A DNA stretch of 64,000 nucleotides, from NCBI RefSeq assembly GCF_021049265.1, contig NZ_CP088018.1, positions 1,550,001 to 1,614,000 of the forward strand. Reading direction: 5' to 3'. Positions 15,925 to 24,725 of the stretch are shown here, one piece after another. The notes under the pieces are model-generated. The model saw only the letters and a program-made list of their open reading frames with translations. It made no database searches and was not told the DNA's origin. How positions within the stretch are numbered: position 1 is the first letter of the stretch; every line of letters begins with the position of its first letter. The translations under genes were made by a program, and so were the position numbers. Source of the stretch: Ruania suaedae (lineage in GTDB: Bacteria; Actinomycetota; Actinomycetes; Actinomycetales; Beutenbergiaceae).

Positions 15925-16684
15925 CGATGCCAGCGATGGTGCCGGCGCAAGAGCAGGGCTGGCTGGCCTTGTTCCAGATCGGTGAGCGCATGCCCTCGGG
16001 ATGGGCACTGGTCGGCGGTCAGCTCACCCACCTGCACTGCGCCGAGCGCGGCGTGACGCCGCCGCGGCCCACGACCGACCTGGACGTGGTCATGGACGTG
16101 CGTCAGCACCCCAACTCTCTGATGGACTTCACCACAGTGCTCGTCGATCTCGGCTTTGAGAGCGTCGGCGTGAGCCCGGAGGGTTTCCAGCACCGGTTCA
16201 AGCGCGGCGATGCGCTCATCGACGTGCTCATCCCACGCCATCTAATCTAGGGGAGCGAGCCGAGACGCGCCGCGGGGCAACAGGCTCTCCAACCGTCCCT
16301 GCCCCTGGGAGTCAGCAGGCCCTCCGCAGGACGGAGCGCATCGAGTTGGACGTCGCTGGCACTGTCGGTTCGGTTCTTCGGCCCAGCCTGCTCGGTGCGC
16401 TCGTGGCCAAGGCTTCTACGACGCAGATCATCATCGACAAGAACCCCACCCGACACATCGAGGACTTCTGCGTCCTCGCCTCGATGCTCTCCACCTCCGA
16501 CCTGCGCGCGGAGATGGAGAAGCTCGACGTCGATCGGTTGGGGAACATGGTCGCCCGAGCTATCGACTCTGGACTCATCGAGCAGAACCCGGGGGCCAAC
16601 CGCGGGATCAACATGCTGCGCGTCGCGTTGCGCCGCCTCCCGAACCGCTCCGGCAGCAGTTCGGACGACTCCCGGGTCGCCTGA
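15915..16684 (+). pseudogene. Nucleotidyltransferase (AbiEii-like toxin), frameshifted
   Basis: The first frame (GTG 15915 or ATG 15927 to TAG 16250) has the nucleotidyltransferase core: LVGGQLTHLH, then TTDLDVVMDV, then GDALIDVLIP. Homologues continue straight on with an -ALRRTE- and RPSLLGA segment; that continuation is present but in another frame (about 16241-16684: ALRRTERIELDVAGTV, LRPSLLGALVAKASTT, and a helical tail). A shift near 16,230-16,250 therefore splits the gene. Unless recoding occurs, the toxin lacks its C-terminal half, which would make the antitoxin an orphan. No homopolymer explains the shift. Confidence 0.65.
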
Positions 16685-16809
16685 GTGCGATGCGGGGGTA
16701 CGGCGGGGGCAGTTCAGGGCCCCGCCTCAAGGAGTCGCCGCTGACGGATCGTTCACTGGTAGCGCGCTGCGGGCCAGCGCCAGCCTCGATGCTCGTGGCC
16801 GCTGCGCGT

Positions 16810-17328
16810 TCAGGCCCGCGACTCCGGGGCAGCCAGCGTGGCCAGATGATGCAGTGAATCGGCGAGACGTTCGGGCCCTATCGGCGGGAACCGCAGGTAG
16901 TCGTGGACGGACTGCGGCACCGCCGTCCAGTCGTAGGTGAGCGTCACCTCGGTCTGTGACGGACTGACGGGAACCAGGTCGTAACGCCAGAACCAACCGC
17001 CGAACTCGAGTTGGCCGTCGCCTGCGGGGGCGTGCCCGGTCAGCCAACCGATGGCGCGCGGTGGGTCGAGCACGTGGACCTTGTTGAACGTCCGATAGTC
17101 ACCTTCTGGATGATCAGGATGATTCATACCCATCCGGAAGATTTGCCCCACCTTCGTCAGCCGCGCCTGGTCCACGGCCTCCACGACCCGGCCGGTGCCG
17201 TCGGTCGCTCGGCTCCTTCCGTCGATCGCCGCGTGCGTCGTCGGGTCTGCCAGTACGGCAAATACCCTGTGGGCGGACGCAGTGACCGTGAGAGTTGCGC
17301 TCACACTCTTCTGGCACACGGCGTACAC
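16810..17328 (-). CDS. SRPBCC family protein
   Basis: 172 residues with the START/Bet v1-like (SRPBCC) fold: an opening strand VSATLTVTASAHRVFAVLAD, the PTTHAAIDG turn, central strands GWFWRYDLVPVSPSQTEVTL and a long C-terminal helix (PERLADSLHHLATLA). Such proteins bind hydrophobic ligands in a cavity; ligand unknown. Start is uncertain: GTG codons at 17328, 17319 and 17304 are all possible, the last giving the usual family N-terminus. The neighbouring genes give no functional clue. Confidence 0.75.
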   Translation of the reverse strand: MYAVCQKSVSATLTVTASAHRVFAVLADPTTHAAIDGRSRATDGTGRVVEAVDQARLTKVGQIFRMGMNHPDHPEGDYRTFNKVHVLDPPRAIGWLTGHAPAGDGQLEFGGWFWRYDLVPVSPSQTEVTLTYDWTAVPQSVHDYLRFPPIGPERLADSLHHLATLAAPESRA

Positions 17329-17414
17329 GCTCCCTCATCATCTCGACCGAGAACTTAGCTTCCCCGAGAGCGAAGCCCCCGTGACTAGACCACGCGCAGG
17401 ACCGCGGCGGCCGA

Positions 17415-18578
17415 TCACCGTGACGGCCACACCCAGGCGGGACGATCCAGTGGCCCTTCCTGACCGTCGATGCGGGTCTCGCCGAGGTCTTTCACCAGGT
17501 GCACGTGCTCGGCATCCGGTGCCAGGGCCTCCTGCAGGGCAGCGGCGTGGGTGACCACGACGAGCTGGGTCTCCTCCGCCGCCCGGCGCATCAGGGTGGC
17601 CAGTGGCCCGAGGAGGCTGGGATGCAGGCTGGTCTCGGGTTCGTTGAGCACCATCAGTTGCGGCGGACGCGGAGTGAGCAGAGCCGCGGCCAGCATCAGA
17701 TAGCGCACCGTGCCGTCGGAGAGCTCGGGAGCGCGCAGCGGGCGGAGCATCCCGGGCTGGTGCAGGAGGACCGAGAACCTGCCGGCGCTGACGTCGATCC
17801 CGATGCGGCTACCGGGAAAGGCCTCGTCGACGGCCGAATGCAGCAGGTCGGCCCGTCCGATCTCCTCGATCGTGGCCAGGGCGCTGGGCAGGTCGCTCCC
17901 GTCGGCGGCCATCACCGGCGTGCGGGTGCCCACCACCCCTGCTCGTGCCGGTGCCGCTGCGTCGGTGCGCAGGTGATCGTAGAAGCGCCAGCCCCGCAGC
18001 GATTCGCGCAGCCTCAGCAGCTCCGGCGCCTGGTGCGGGTCCGCCAGCGCGGTGACGCACGAGTCCGAGGCTGCCAGCGCGGCCGTCATCTCCTGCCAGC
18101 CGGCCTCGGTGCGGGTGCTCACGAGCGGGCCCTTGCGGCGGACCAGCTGTGCCGCGGGCCGCGCGACCGGTCCGGCCCAGACCGTCTCGGTCTTGATCTC
18201 CGGGTCGAGCGCGAATCGGGTCTGGGTCCCGTCCGGGCGCGGCAGCCCCAGGTCCATCGCGTAGCTCAGCTCGTCCGAGGCGAAGCCGAGTTGGAGGCGG
18301 ACCGGGCCGGACCGGCGGGTCCCCTGCACGGGCACCGCGCCGCTGCGCATCGTTGCACTGAGATGCGCCGGACCGGCCCACATCGTCGAGCCCAGGCCGC
18401 CCTCGGTGGCCAGCGCACCGATCGCAGTGCCGCGGGCGGCGTCGGCGAGCAGCCTCAACGCGCGGTACAGGCTGGACTTCCCGGTGCCGTTGGCGCCCGT
18501 GACAACCGTCAGCGGGCCTAGTGGCAGCACGACGTCGAGCAGGGAGCGATAGCCCTGGACGGCCAGCGTGGTCAGCAT
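17415..18578 (-). CDS. AAA family ATPase (RecF/OLD-like, AAA_21)
   Basis: 387-residue ABC-class ATPase of the single-polypeptide RecF/OLD type: GYRSL motif, Walker A TGANGTGKSSL near residue 30, a long variable middle, signature-like LSDGTVRYL, Walker B LMVLNEPETSLHPSLL and the H-loop LVVVTHAAAL. No nuclease domain follows, so these are usually annotated only as ATP-binding; roles in DNA repair or phage resistance are possible. ATG 18578 is preceded by TAAGGT (18585-18590) at 6 nt, and that hexamer includes the TAA stop of the beta-galactosidase gene upstream. Confidence 0.8.
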   Translation of the reverse strand: MLTTLAVQGYRSLLDVVLPLGPLTVVTGANGTGKSSLYRALRLLADAARGTAIGALATEGGLGSTMWAGPAHLSATMRSGAVPVQGTRRSGPVRLQLGFASDELSYAMDLGLPRPDGTQTRFALDPEIKTETVWAGPVARPAAQLVRRKGPLVSTRTEAGWQEMTAALAASDSCVTALADPHQAPELLRLRESLRGWRFYDHLRTDAAAPARAGVVGTRTPVMAADGSDLPSALATIEEIGRADLLHSAVDEAFPGSRIGIDVSAGRFSVLLHQPGMLRPLRAPELSDGTVRYLMLAAALLTPRPPQLMVLNEPETSLHPSLLGPLATLMRRAAEETQLVVVTHAAALQEALAPDAEHVHLVKDLGETRIDGQEGPLDRPAWVWPSR

Positions 18579-18587
18579 GGGCACACC

Positions 18588-20849
18588 TTAGGCACGCTGT
18601 CCGACAGCCTCCTCGGTTGTCAGCTCCACCCTGGCGACCCGGAGGATCTCGACCGCGGCGACGGTGACGCCGTCCGGGGTCGCGCGTACCGAGGGATCCA
18701 CCCAGACGCCGTCGGCTGCGCGGCGGGGCAGGATCTCCAGTCGCACCCCATGGGTCAGGGCGGCGTCCTGGTGGTCGCTGAGGTCGATGTCCCAGGCCCG
18801 CCCGTGCCAGAAGTGGTCGCTGACGAGGGTCTCGCCGATCCAGGCACGAGCGACATCGCCCTGCAGGTGCACCCGCAGCAGGGTCCGGTGGGCGGCGAAC
18901 GACTCGGGCGGCACCTGCACCCGCACCTGGGCCGCGGAGGAGTAGTCGGTGGGTGCGGACAGCCGCCGGGACGAGCCGCCCCGGCGCGGCACCGGCGCGA
19001 CGCCGTGCTCCGGGTGCAGGTCGCGCGCGACCGGTGCGTGCCCGGCCTCGGTGTGAACCAACCAGCGACCCCACCGGCCCGAGGTCGCGCCCTCGGTCAC
19101 GCCGGGGCCCGCCAGAGCGCCCGGGGGAGGGGAGATGGCCACCTCGGTGACCGGCTCGTCGGGGTGGAGCACCAGCGAGCCGCCGACGGCGTAGCAGGGG
19201 GCCGCGCTGAGCACGAGCCGCTCCCGGCCGGCCACCTCGAGCACGTACAGCCGGTCGGCGCTCGCCTCGTCGAGGACGAGGACGCGGCTTCCGGGCAGCT
19301 CGATCTCGCACTCGGGACCGGGCGGCGCGCTCAGCCGGACGAGGGTGTGGCCACCGCGGTGCTCGGTGGTTGCCGGCCCGTGGACCGCCACCGTCCCGGC
19401 CAGCTCGAGGACGGCCGGGACGCCGTCGGTGGCCATCAGCACCACCACCTCGGTGCCGTCCTCCTCGCTCACGCGCGTCAACAACGAGGCGCTGGCGCTG
19501 CGCAGCAACTGCCCACCCGGCAGCGGGAGGTTCACGGGCCACGCCACGCTCACCCCCGTCGGGAGATCGACGGGCACCGGCGGGGCGAGGACGGTCTCCT
19601 CGCTGAGCCGCACGGGCACCTGGACGGATGCGCGTGCCGGCAGGGGGCGGTGGGCCGGACCGTGCGTGCTCAGGAAGAGATATGCGCTGCGCCCGTCGGT
19701 GCGCACCGATTCCAGCGAGCCCTCGGCAGTGACCTGTGCGGTCATCGCGGCGAGGCGATGACCATCGGCGTGCAGCCACAGGTGCTGGCGGCGTAGGAGG
19801 TGGTGGTGGGCACGGACCTGGCCGTGCTCGCCGATCGGGGCATGGAAGTCGTAGCTCAGGGCGGGGACGTCGTTGGGGTAGTCGGTGGCATGGGATTCCT
19901 GCTCGCTCCCGTGCGGGCCCACGCGCTGGGTGCCTCCGGCGTACATGTAGTAGCCCTGCCATACCGAGCCGCTGCCGAGCTTGGCCATTGCCAAGGCTGC
20001 CACATCCTCGGGCGGCACCAAGGGGCGGCGGTGGTAGGCCACGTGCATCCCGCCACCGAGCTCGCAGGTGGCGAACGGCGTGGTCGGTTGCTGAGCCACT
20101 CTCGCTCCCGGTGCGGCGCTCGCGAACGCCTCCCGCACATCGGCCCCGACGCTGAGGTCGTCGCGCTCACTCGTGAAGCGGAAGTGGTGGTCGACGAACG
20201 GCGGCCAGGGGGTGTCGGCCTCCTCCCAGAAGCCGTCCGCGTAACCGGAGTAGACCGCCAGCAGTGACGGTGGCACCTGCGCACCGCCCCATCCGGTGGC
20301 TGTCCACAGCGGCACCTCGATCCCACAGTCGCGGGCCATGGCCTGCAGGGTAGCCAAGTGTTCGGGCTGGTCGTACAGCTCGTTCTCCACCTGGATGCCG
20401 ATCACCGGCCCGCCGTCCACGACGCTCAGGCCCTCGAGCTGGGCCGCGATCTGCTCATAGAAGGGCCGCACGAGGGCCAGGTACGCGGGATCGTCGGTGC
20501 GGGTGCGCAGGCCGCGCTCGACCAGCCAGTCGGGGAAGCCCCCGTGACGGGACTCCCCGTGGGCCCAGGGCCCGATCCGCACCACCGACTCCAGGCCATA
20601 GTGCTGGGCCAGCTGCACGAAGGCGCGCAGGTCGCGGTTGCCCTCCCAGGTGAAGAAGCCGGGCTCGGGTTCGTGGGCGTTCCAGAACACATAGGTGGCG
20701 ACGGCGTCCAGCCCTCCTGCCCGCGCATGCCCCAGCACCTCGCCCCAGCGATGGCGGGGCAGGCGGGAATAGTGGATCTCCCCGGAGACCGGCAGCCACG
20801 GCCGTCCCTCGCGCTCCAGCCAGCCCTCGAGGACCCTGATGTCGGTCAT
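18588..20849 (-). CDS. Glycoside hydrolase family 35 beta-galactosidase-like protein
   Basis: 753 residues, no signal peptide, so intracellular. N-terminal (beta/alpha)8 barrel: SGEIHYSRLPRHRW, ATYVFWNAHEPEPGFF, VRIGPWAHGES, acid/base Glu in VIGIQVENELYDQ and a probable nucleophile Glu in TPFATCELGGGM. The CELGGG version of the nucleophile site differs from classical GH35 enzymes and marks a bacterial subgroup. C-terminal beta domains follow, including jelly-roll segments near the end. ATG 20849 overlaps the ligase stop (ATGA). Together with the ABC importer and ROK regulator it suggests use of galactose-containing oligosaccharides. Confidence 0.85.
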   Translation of the reverse strand: MTDIRVLEGWLEREGRPWLPVSGEIHYSRLPRHRWGEVLGHARAGGLDAVATYVFWNAHEPEPGFFTWEGNRDLRAFVQLAQHYGLESVVRIGPWAHGESRHGGFPDWLVERGLRTRTDDPAYLALVRPFYEQIAAQLEGLSVVDGGPVIGIQVENELYDQPEHLATLQAMARDCGIEVPLWTATGWGGAQVPPSLLAVYSGYADGFWEEADTPWPPFVDHHFRFTSERDDLSVGADVREAFASAAPGARVAQQPTTPFATCELGGGMHVAYHRRPLVPPEDVAALAMAKLGSGSVWQGYYMYAGGTQRVGPHGSEQESHATDYPNDVPALSYDFHAPIGEHGQVRAHHHLLRRQHLWLHADGHRLAAMTAQVTAEGSLESVRTDGRSAYLFLSTHGPAHRPLPARASVQVPVRLSEETVLAPPVPVDLPTGVSVAWPVNLPLPGGQLLRSASASLLTRVSEEDGTEVVVLMATDGVPAVLELAGTVAVHGPATTEHRGGHTLVRLSAPPGPECEIELPGSRVLVLDEASADRLYVLEVAGRERLVLSAAPCYAVGGSLVLHPDEPVTEVAISPPPGALAGPGVTEGATSGRWGRWLVHTEAGHAPVARDLHPEHGVAPVPRRGGSSRRLSAPTDYSSAAQVRVQVPPESFAAHRTLLRVHLQGDVARAWIGETLVSDHFWHGRAWDIDLSDHQDAALTHGVRLEILPRRAADGVWVDPSVRATPDGVTVAAVEILRVARVELTTEEAVGQRA

Positions 20850-22366
20850 CGCAGCATCTCCCGTACCGTCTCGATCGTGTCGGCGTCGGCGACCGCCTTG
20901 TCCTCGCGATAGTGCTTCACCCGGGCGAACCGTAGCGCGACGCCGCCGGGATAGCGGGTCGAGCGTTGCACCCCGTCCACGGCGATCTCGACCACGAGCT
21001 CGGGGCGGACCCGAACCCATGCCTCCGTGCGTTCGGTGGCGATCGTCTGGAGGTGCTCCGTCTGCCACCGCAGCAGCGCGTCGGTGAGCCCCTTGAAGGT
21101 CTTGCCGACCATGACCAACCCGCCGGCGGATCCGAACTGCCCGGAGGGATCGCGCGCCCCGAGGTGCAGGTTGGAGAGCCAGCCGGTGCGGCGGCCGTAG
21201 CCCCATTCGGCACCGATAACCACGAGATCGAGGGTGTGCACGGGCTTCACCTTCAGCCACTCCGAGCCGCGCCGCCCGGCGGTGTAGCGGGAGTCGGTGC
21301 CCTTGACCACCACCCCCTCGTGGCCCGCGTCGAGGGACTGGGACATGACCTGCTCGGCCTCGGCCGGATCGTCCGTGATCACCCCGGGCACCAGCAGCTC
21401 GCCGACCACCCGTTCGAGCTCGCTCAGCCGCTGCTCGAGCGGCTCGTCGATGAGGTCGCGGCCGTCGACGTGCAGCAGGTCGAAGAACCACGGGCGCAGC
21501 ACGACCTCACCGGCGTCACTGCCGAACCGGGCCATGGAGTCCTGGAACGGGCGGGGGTCGCCCTCCTCGGTGAGCGCGAGCGTCTCACCGTCCAGGATCA
21601 GCTCCTGCGCCGGGAGCGCCCGGACCGCCTCGACGATCTCGGGCAGCCGGTCGGTCACCTCGGCCAGACTGCGGGTGAAGATCTGCACCTGCTCACCCTG
21701 CCGGTGCACCTGGATCCGGGCGCCGTCGAGCTTGGCCTGCACGCTGCAGCGGCCGAGCGTCCCGACCGCCTCCGCTGCACTGACGGCGGTGCCGGCCAGC
21801 ATGGGCAGCACCGGTGTCCCCACCCGCAGCCCCACCTCGGTGAGGTCCTCGCCGGCACCTGCCAGGCGCGCCGTCTCACCGACGTCTCCGGTGAGCATGG
21901 CCGCTCGCCTGACCGTCGCCACCGGGAGGTCGTAGGCACGGGCGAGGGCGTCGGTGAGCACCCCGTCCAGGGCTCCGGTACGCATGTCCCCGAGCATCAC
22001 CCGGACGAGGAAGTCCTGCTCGGGCGAGGTCGCGCGGCCGAGCATGCCGTGCAGCAGCTCCGCCCGCCGGGCCTGCGATCCGGCGCCGATGGTGCCCGCC
22101 AGCTCGGTCAGCACCTCATCCACCTCGAGGACGGTGAGGCGCGCCTCGGCTGCGGGTTCGGGCTGGACCGACTTCAGGGTGCGCCATCCGATCCCGATCC
22201 GGCCCTGCCGCACGCGCCCCAGCAGCATGCCGACGGCGGGGGCCACTTCCTCCGGTCCCAACCGGCTGAGCAGACTCGACAGTGCCTCGACCTTGGCCAG
22301 GCGCGAGCGGGTGGCGGAGACGGTGCTCGTGGCGGCCTCGAGCTCGGCGATGAGGGTGGGGGTCAC
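20846..22366 (-). CDS. ligB: ATP-dependent DNA ligase, LigB type
   Basis: 506 residues, the length of mycobacterial LigB (Rv3062 family). N-terminal helical DNA-binding domain, then adenylation domain with nucleophile Lys212 in AKLDGAR (motif I), ILDGETLAL (III), WFFDLLHVDG (IIIa), EGVVVKG (IV) and WLKVKP (V), followed by an OB domain. Joins nicked DNA using ATP; a backup to NAD-dependent LigA, probably in repair. GTG 22366 has CAGACT (22373-22378) ending 6 nt upstream, so it likely has its own leaderless promoter despite lying inside a carbohydrate gene cluster. Its stop overlaps the GH35 start. Confidence 0.93.
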   Translation of the reverse strand: MTPTLIAELEAATSTVSATRSRLAKVEALSSLLSRLGPEEVAPAVGMLLGRVRQGRIGIGWRTLKSVQPEPAAEARLTVLEVDEVLTELAGTIGAGSQARRAELLHGMLGRATSPEQDFLVRVMLGDMRTGALDGVLTDALARAYDLPVATVRRAAMLTGDVGETARLAGAGEDLTEVGLRVGTPVLPMLAGTAVSAAEAVGTLGRCSVQAKLDGARIQVHRQGEQVQIFTRSLAEVTDRLPEIVEAVRALPAQELILDGETLALTEEGDPRPFQDSMARFGSDAGEVVLRPWFFDLLHVDGRDLIDEPLEQRLSELERVVGELLVPGVITDDPAEAEQVMSQSLDAGHEGVVVKGTDSRYTAGRRGSEWLKVKPVHTLDLVVIGAEWGYGRRTGWLSNLHLGARDPSGQFGSAGGLVMVGKTFKGLTDALLRWQTEHLQTIATERTEAWVRVRPELVVEIAVDGVQRSTRYPGGVALRFARVKHYREDKAVADADTIETVREMLR

Positions 22367-22409
22367 GAAATCAGTCTGGCATCGTGGGGCGACATCCGGC
22401 TGTGCGGCG

Positions 22410-23756
22410 CTACTCCACCAGCTCGTTGACCCGCTCGTTCACCTCCGCCAGGGTGGAGGCCTCGCGGTCCCCGATGTAGATCTCATCCATGATCGGTGCC
22501 ACGAGCGCCTGGATCGAGCCGTAGCCGTCGGTGACCGGAAAGTAGAGGGTGTGGCCCTCGTCGACGAGGTCGGTGAACGGGGAGACGTCGATCCCGCGCT
22601 CCTCGAAGGCCGCGATCGCCGCCTCGGTGCCTGCCGGCCGCGCCGGGAAGACGACCGCCGCCTCGCCGACGATCACCTGGCACTCCTCCGAGCCGAGGAA
22701 TGCGACCAGTTCGGCCGCCTCCTGCGGGTGCTCGGTCTGGGCGCTGATGGAGTCGGCGAGCCCGTTGTACATCGACACCGGGTGGCCGACCGGCCCGGCC
22801 GGCACCGGAGCGATACCGAGCTCGATGTCCTCGAGATTGGCGTAGGTGTTGAGCATCCACGAGCCGTTCGGCGACAGGGCTGCCTGGCCTGAACCGAGCG
22901 CCTGTTGCGGGTTCGGGTCGCTGCCGATCTGTTCGTAGGGGGCCATGTAGCCCTTGTCGACGAGGTCGAACAGCCAGGTCAGCGACTCGTGCAGCCGCGG
23001 GTCGTCGTAGTAGTACTCATCGCCCCACACGTCCGCGTTCGTGAACTCCCAGCCGGTCGAGCCCGCCAGCCACGACCACGCCGTCTGGCCCTCGGCTCCT
23101 CCCGACCCGTTCGAGGCGAGCCCGTAGGTGACCACGTTGTCCGGATCGAAGCCGTCCTCGTCGCCGCGCACGCCGTTCGCGTCCACCGTCAGCCGGGCGA
23201 TGACGTCCTCGAACGTTCCGCCGTCCTCGGGGTTCCAGGTGAGCTCGGACAGATCCTCCGGAGTCAGCCCCGCCTCCTCGATCGTGTCGACGTCGTAGAA
23301 GATCGCCACCGTGTCGAAGTCCTTGGGGCTGCCGTACTGCCCCCCGTCGGTCCCCACCCACAGCTGCGCCAGGCCCTCCTGGAACTCGGCGTCGGCGATG
23401 TCGGCGGTGGGCTCCAGCGTGTTCAGGTCGAGCAGGAGGTCGCGCTGGACGTACTCGGGGTACCGGGTCAGGTGGTCGGTGAAGACGTCGGGCCCGGCCC
23501 CGGCCACGAATCCGGCGGTGATCTTCTGCCAGTAGTCGTCGAAGCCGTACTGGCTGATCCGGACGTCGATGTCGGGATGGGAGGCCTCGAACGCCTCGAT
23601 GCACTGCTGGTAGGCAGGCAGCTGGTTGGCGTCCCAGAGCCAGTAGTCGAGTGCGACACCGTCGTCCGTGACCGCCGTGCTGCAGCCCGCGGCTGCCGTG
23701 AGCGCCGCGGCCACGCCGGCCGCCGCCGCTGCTCGCGTTCGTGTGCGCATGCTCAT
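22410..23756 (-). CDS. Sugar ABC transporter substrate-binding lipoprotein
   Basis: 448 residues of the extracellular solute-binding protein family 1 (CUT1 systems). Signal peptide ends in lipobox TAAAGC, followed by the family pattern (YQQCIEAFEASHPDIDVRIS, then YWQKITAGFVAGAGPDVF) and the C-terminal SAQTEHPQEAAELVAFL helix region. Anchored outside the membrane, it captures an oligosaccharide for the permeases encoded just upstream. ATG 23756 follows a GGAGATGAGC-like ribosome binding sequence and lies only 4 nt after the MalG-type permease stop, so the genes are co-transcribed. Confidence 0.9.
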   Translation of the reverse strand: MSMRTRTRAAAAAGVAAALTAAAGCSTAVTDDGVALDYWLWDANQLPAYQQCIEAFEASHPDIDVRISQYGFDDYWQKITAGFVAGAGPDVFTDHLTRYPEYVQRDLLLDLNTLEPTADIADAEFQEGLAQLWVGTDGGQYGSPKDFDTVAIFYDVDTIEEAGLTPEDLSELTWNPEDGGTFEDVIARLTVDANGVRGDEDGFDPDNVVTYGLASNGSGGAEGQTAWSWLAGSTGWEFTNADVWGDEYYYDDPRLHESLTWLFDLVDKGYMAPYEQIGSDPNPQQALGSGQAALSPNGSWMLNTYANLEDIELGIAPVPAGPVGHPVSMYNGLADSISAQTEHPQEAAELVAFLGSEECQVIVGEAAVVFPARPAGTEAAIAAFEERGIDVSPFTDLVDEGHTLYFPVTDGYGSIQALVAPIMDEIYIGDREASTLAEVNERVNELVE

Positions 23757-23760
23757 CTCC

Positions 23761-24714
23761 TCACTTGATGCCGCTGAAGCCGATGGAGCTGACGACGCGC
23801 TTGGCGAACGCCATGAAGAGCAGCAGCATCGGCAGCGCTGCCACCAGGGTTGCGGCCATCAACCCGGCCCAGTCCGGCCCGGTCTGCGGTGTCTGCTCGT
23901 TGAAGTTCCCCAGGGCCACCGTGAGCACCCGGGATTCGTCGGTATAGCTGACCATCAGCGGCCAGAAGTAGTCGTTCCAGGCCGTGATGTAGGTCAGGAT
24001 CGAGATGGTCGCGATTGGCCCCACCGACAGCGGGATGATCAGCACGAAGAACACCCGCACCTTGCTCGCTCCATCGATCAGCGCCGCCTCCTCCACCTCG
24101 GTGGAGACGTTCATGAAGAACTGCCGCAGGAAGAAGATCGCGAACGGCGTCATGAACAGGCTCGGCAGCATGATGCCCACCAGGGTGTCGATCAGTCCCA
24201 GCTCGCGGATCAACAGGAAGTTCGGCAGCAGCGTGAAGATCTGGGGCACCATCAGCGAGAGCAGGAAGACGCTGAACACCTGGTTGCGGCCCGCCCAGCG
24301 CAGCCGGGAGAACGCGTACGCCGCCATCGCCGAGAAGAACACCTGGCAGGCGGTGATACCGGTGGCCACCGCGACCGAGTTGAGCAGGTAGCGCCAGAAG
24401 TCGATCGAGGCGCCCGAGCCCCCCTGGGCGATCGCCTCCTCGGTGCTCTGCAGGCCGAACACGCGCTCGAAGCCGCCCCAGCTCAGGTCCACGGGGAGCA
24501 ACGACTGCGAGTTCGCGTAGAGCGCGCTGTTGCTGGACAACGCGGTGCGCAGCATCCAGTAGAAGGGGAAGAGCGTGATCGCCAAGATCACGATCATGAC
24601 CACCCAGGCGAGGACGCGGCCGGGGGAGAGGCGGGTGCGCTTCCTGTCGGGATCTCGGCCGGCGGCCGGGCGCACGGCGCTGCGGGTCGGAATGCGCGGT
24701 GTCGTCGATGACAT
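23761..24714 (-). CDS. Carbohydrate ABC transporter permease (MalG-like)
   Basis: 317 residues, six predicted transmembrane helices. The EAA loop that contacts the ATPase reads EEAALIDGASKVRVFFVLII, typical of MalG-type subunits, and a charged N-terminal cytoplasmic tail precedes helix 1 (VLAWVVMIVILAITLFPFYW). Partner of the MalF-like permease encoded 11 nt upstream. No ATPase gene is in this cluster, so a shared MsiK-type ATPase elsewhere is likely, as in streptomycetes. Confidence 0.9.
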   Translation of the reverse strand: MSSTTPRIPTRSAVRPAAGRDPDRKRTRLSPGRVLAWVVMIVILAITLFPFYWMLRTALSSNSALYANSQSLLPVDLSWGGFERVFGLQSTEEAIAQGGSGASIDFWRYLLNSVAVATGITACQVFFSAMAAYAFSRLRWAGRNQVFSVFLLSLMVPQIFTLLPNFLLIRELGLIDTLVGIMLPSLFMTPFAIFFLRQFFMNVSTEVEEAALIDGASKVRVFFVLIIPLSVGPIATISILTYITAWNDYFWPLMVSYTDESRVLTVALGNFNEQTPQTGPDWAGLMAATLVAALPMLLLFMAFAKRVVSSIGFSGIK

Positions 24715-24725
24715 GGTTGCCTCCC

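Noticed and set aside
17809-19962. 717-codon minus-strand frame spanning the AAA and GH35 genes
   Set aside because: Arg/Pro/Gly-rich alternative frame of two recognisable genes on the same strand.
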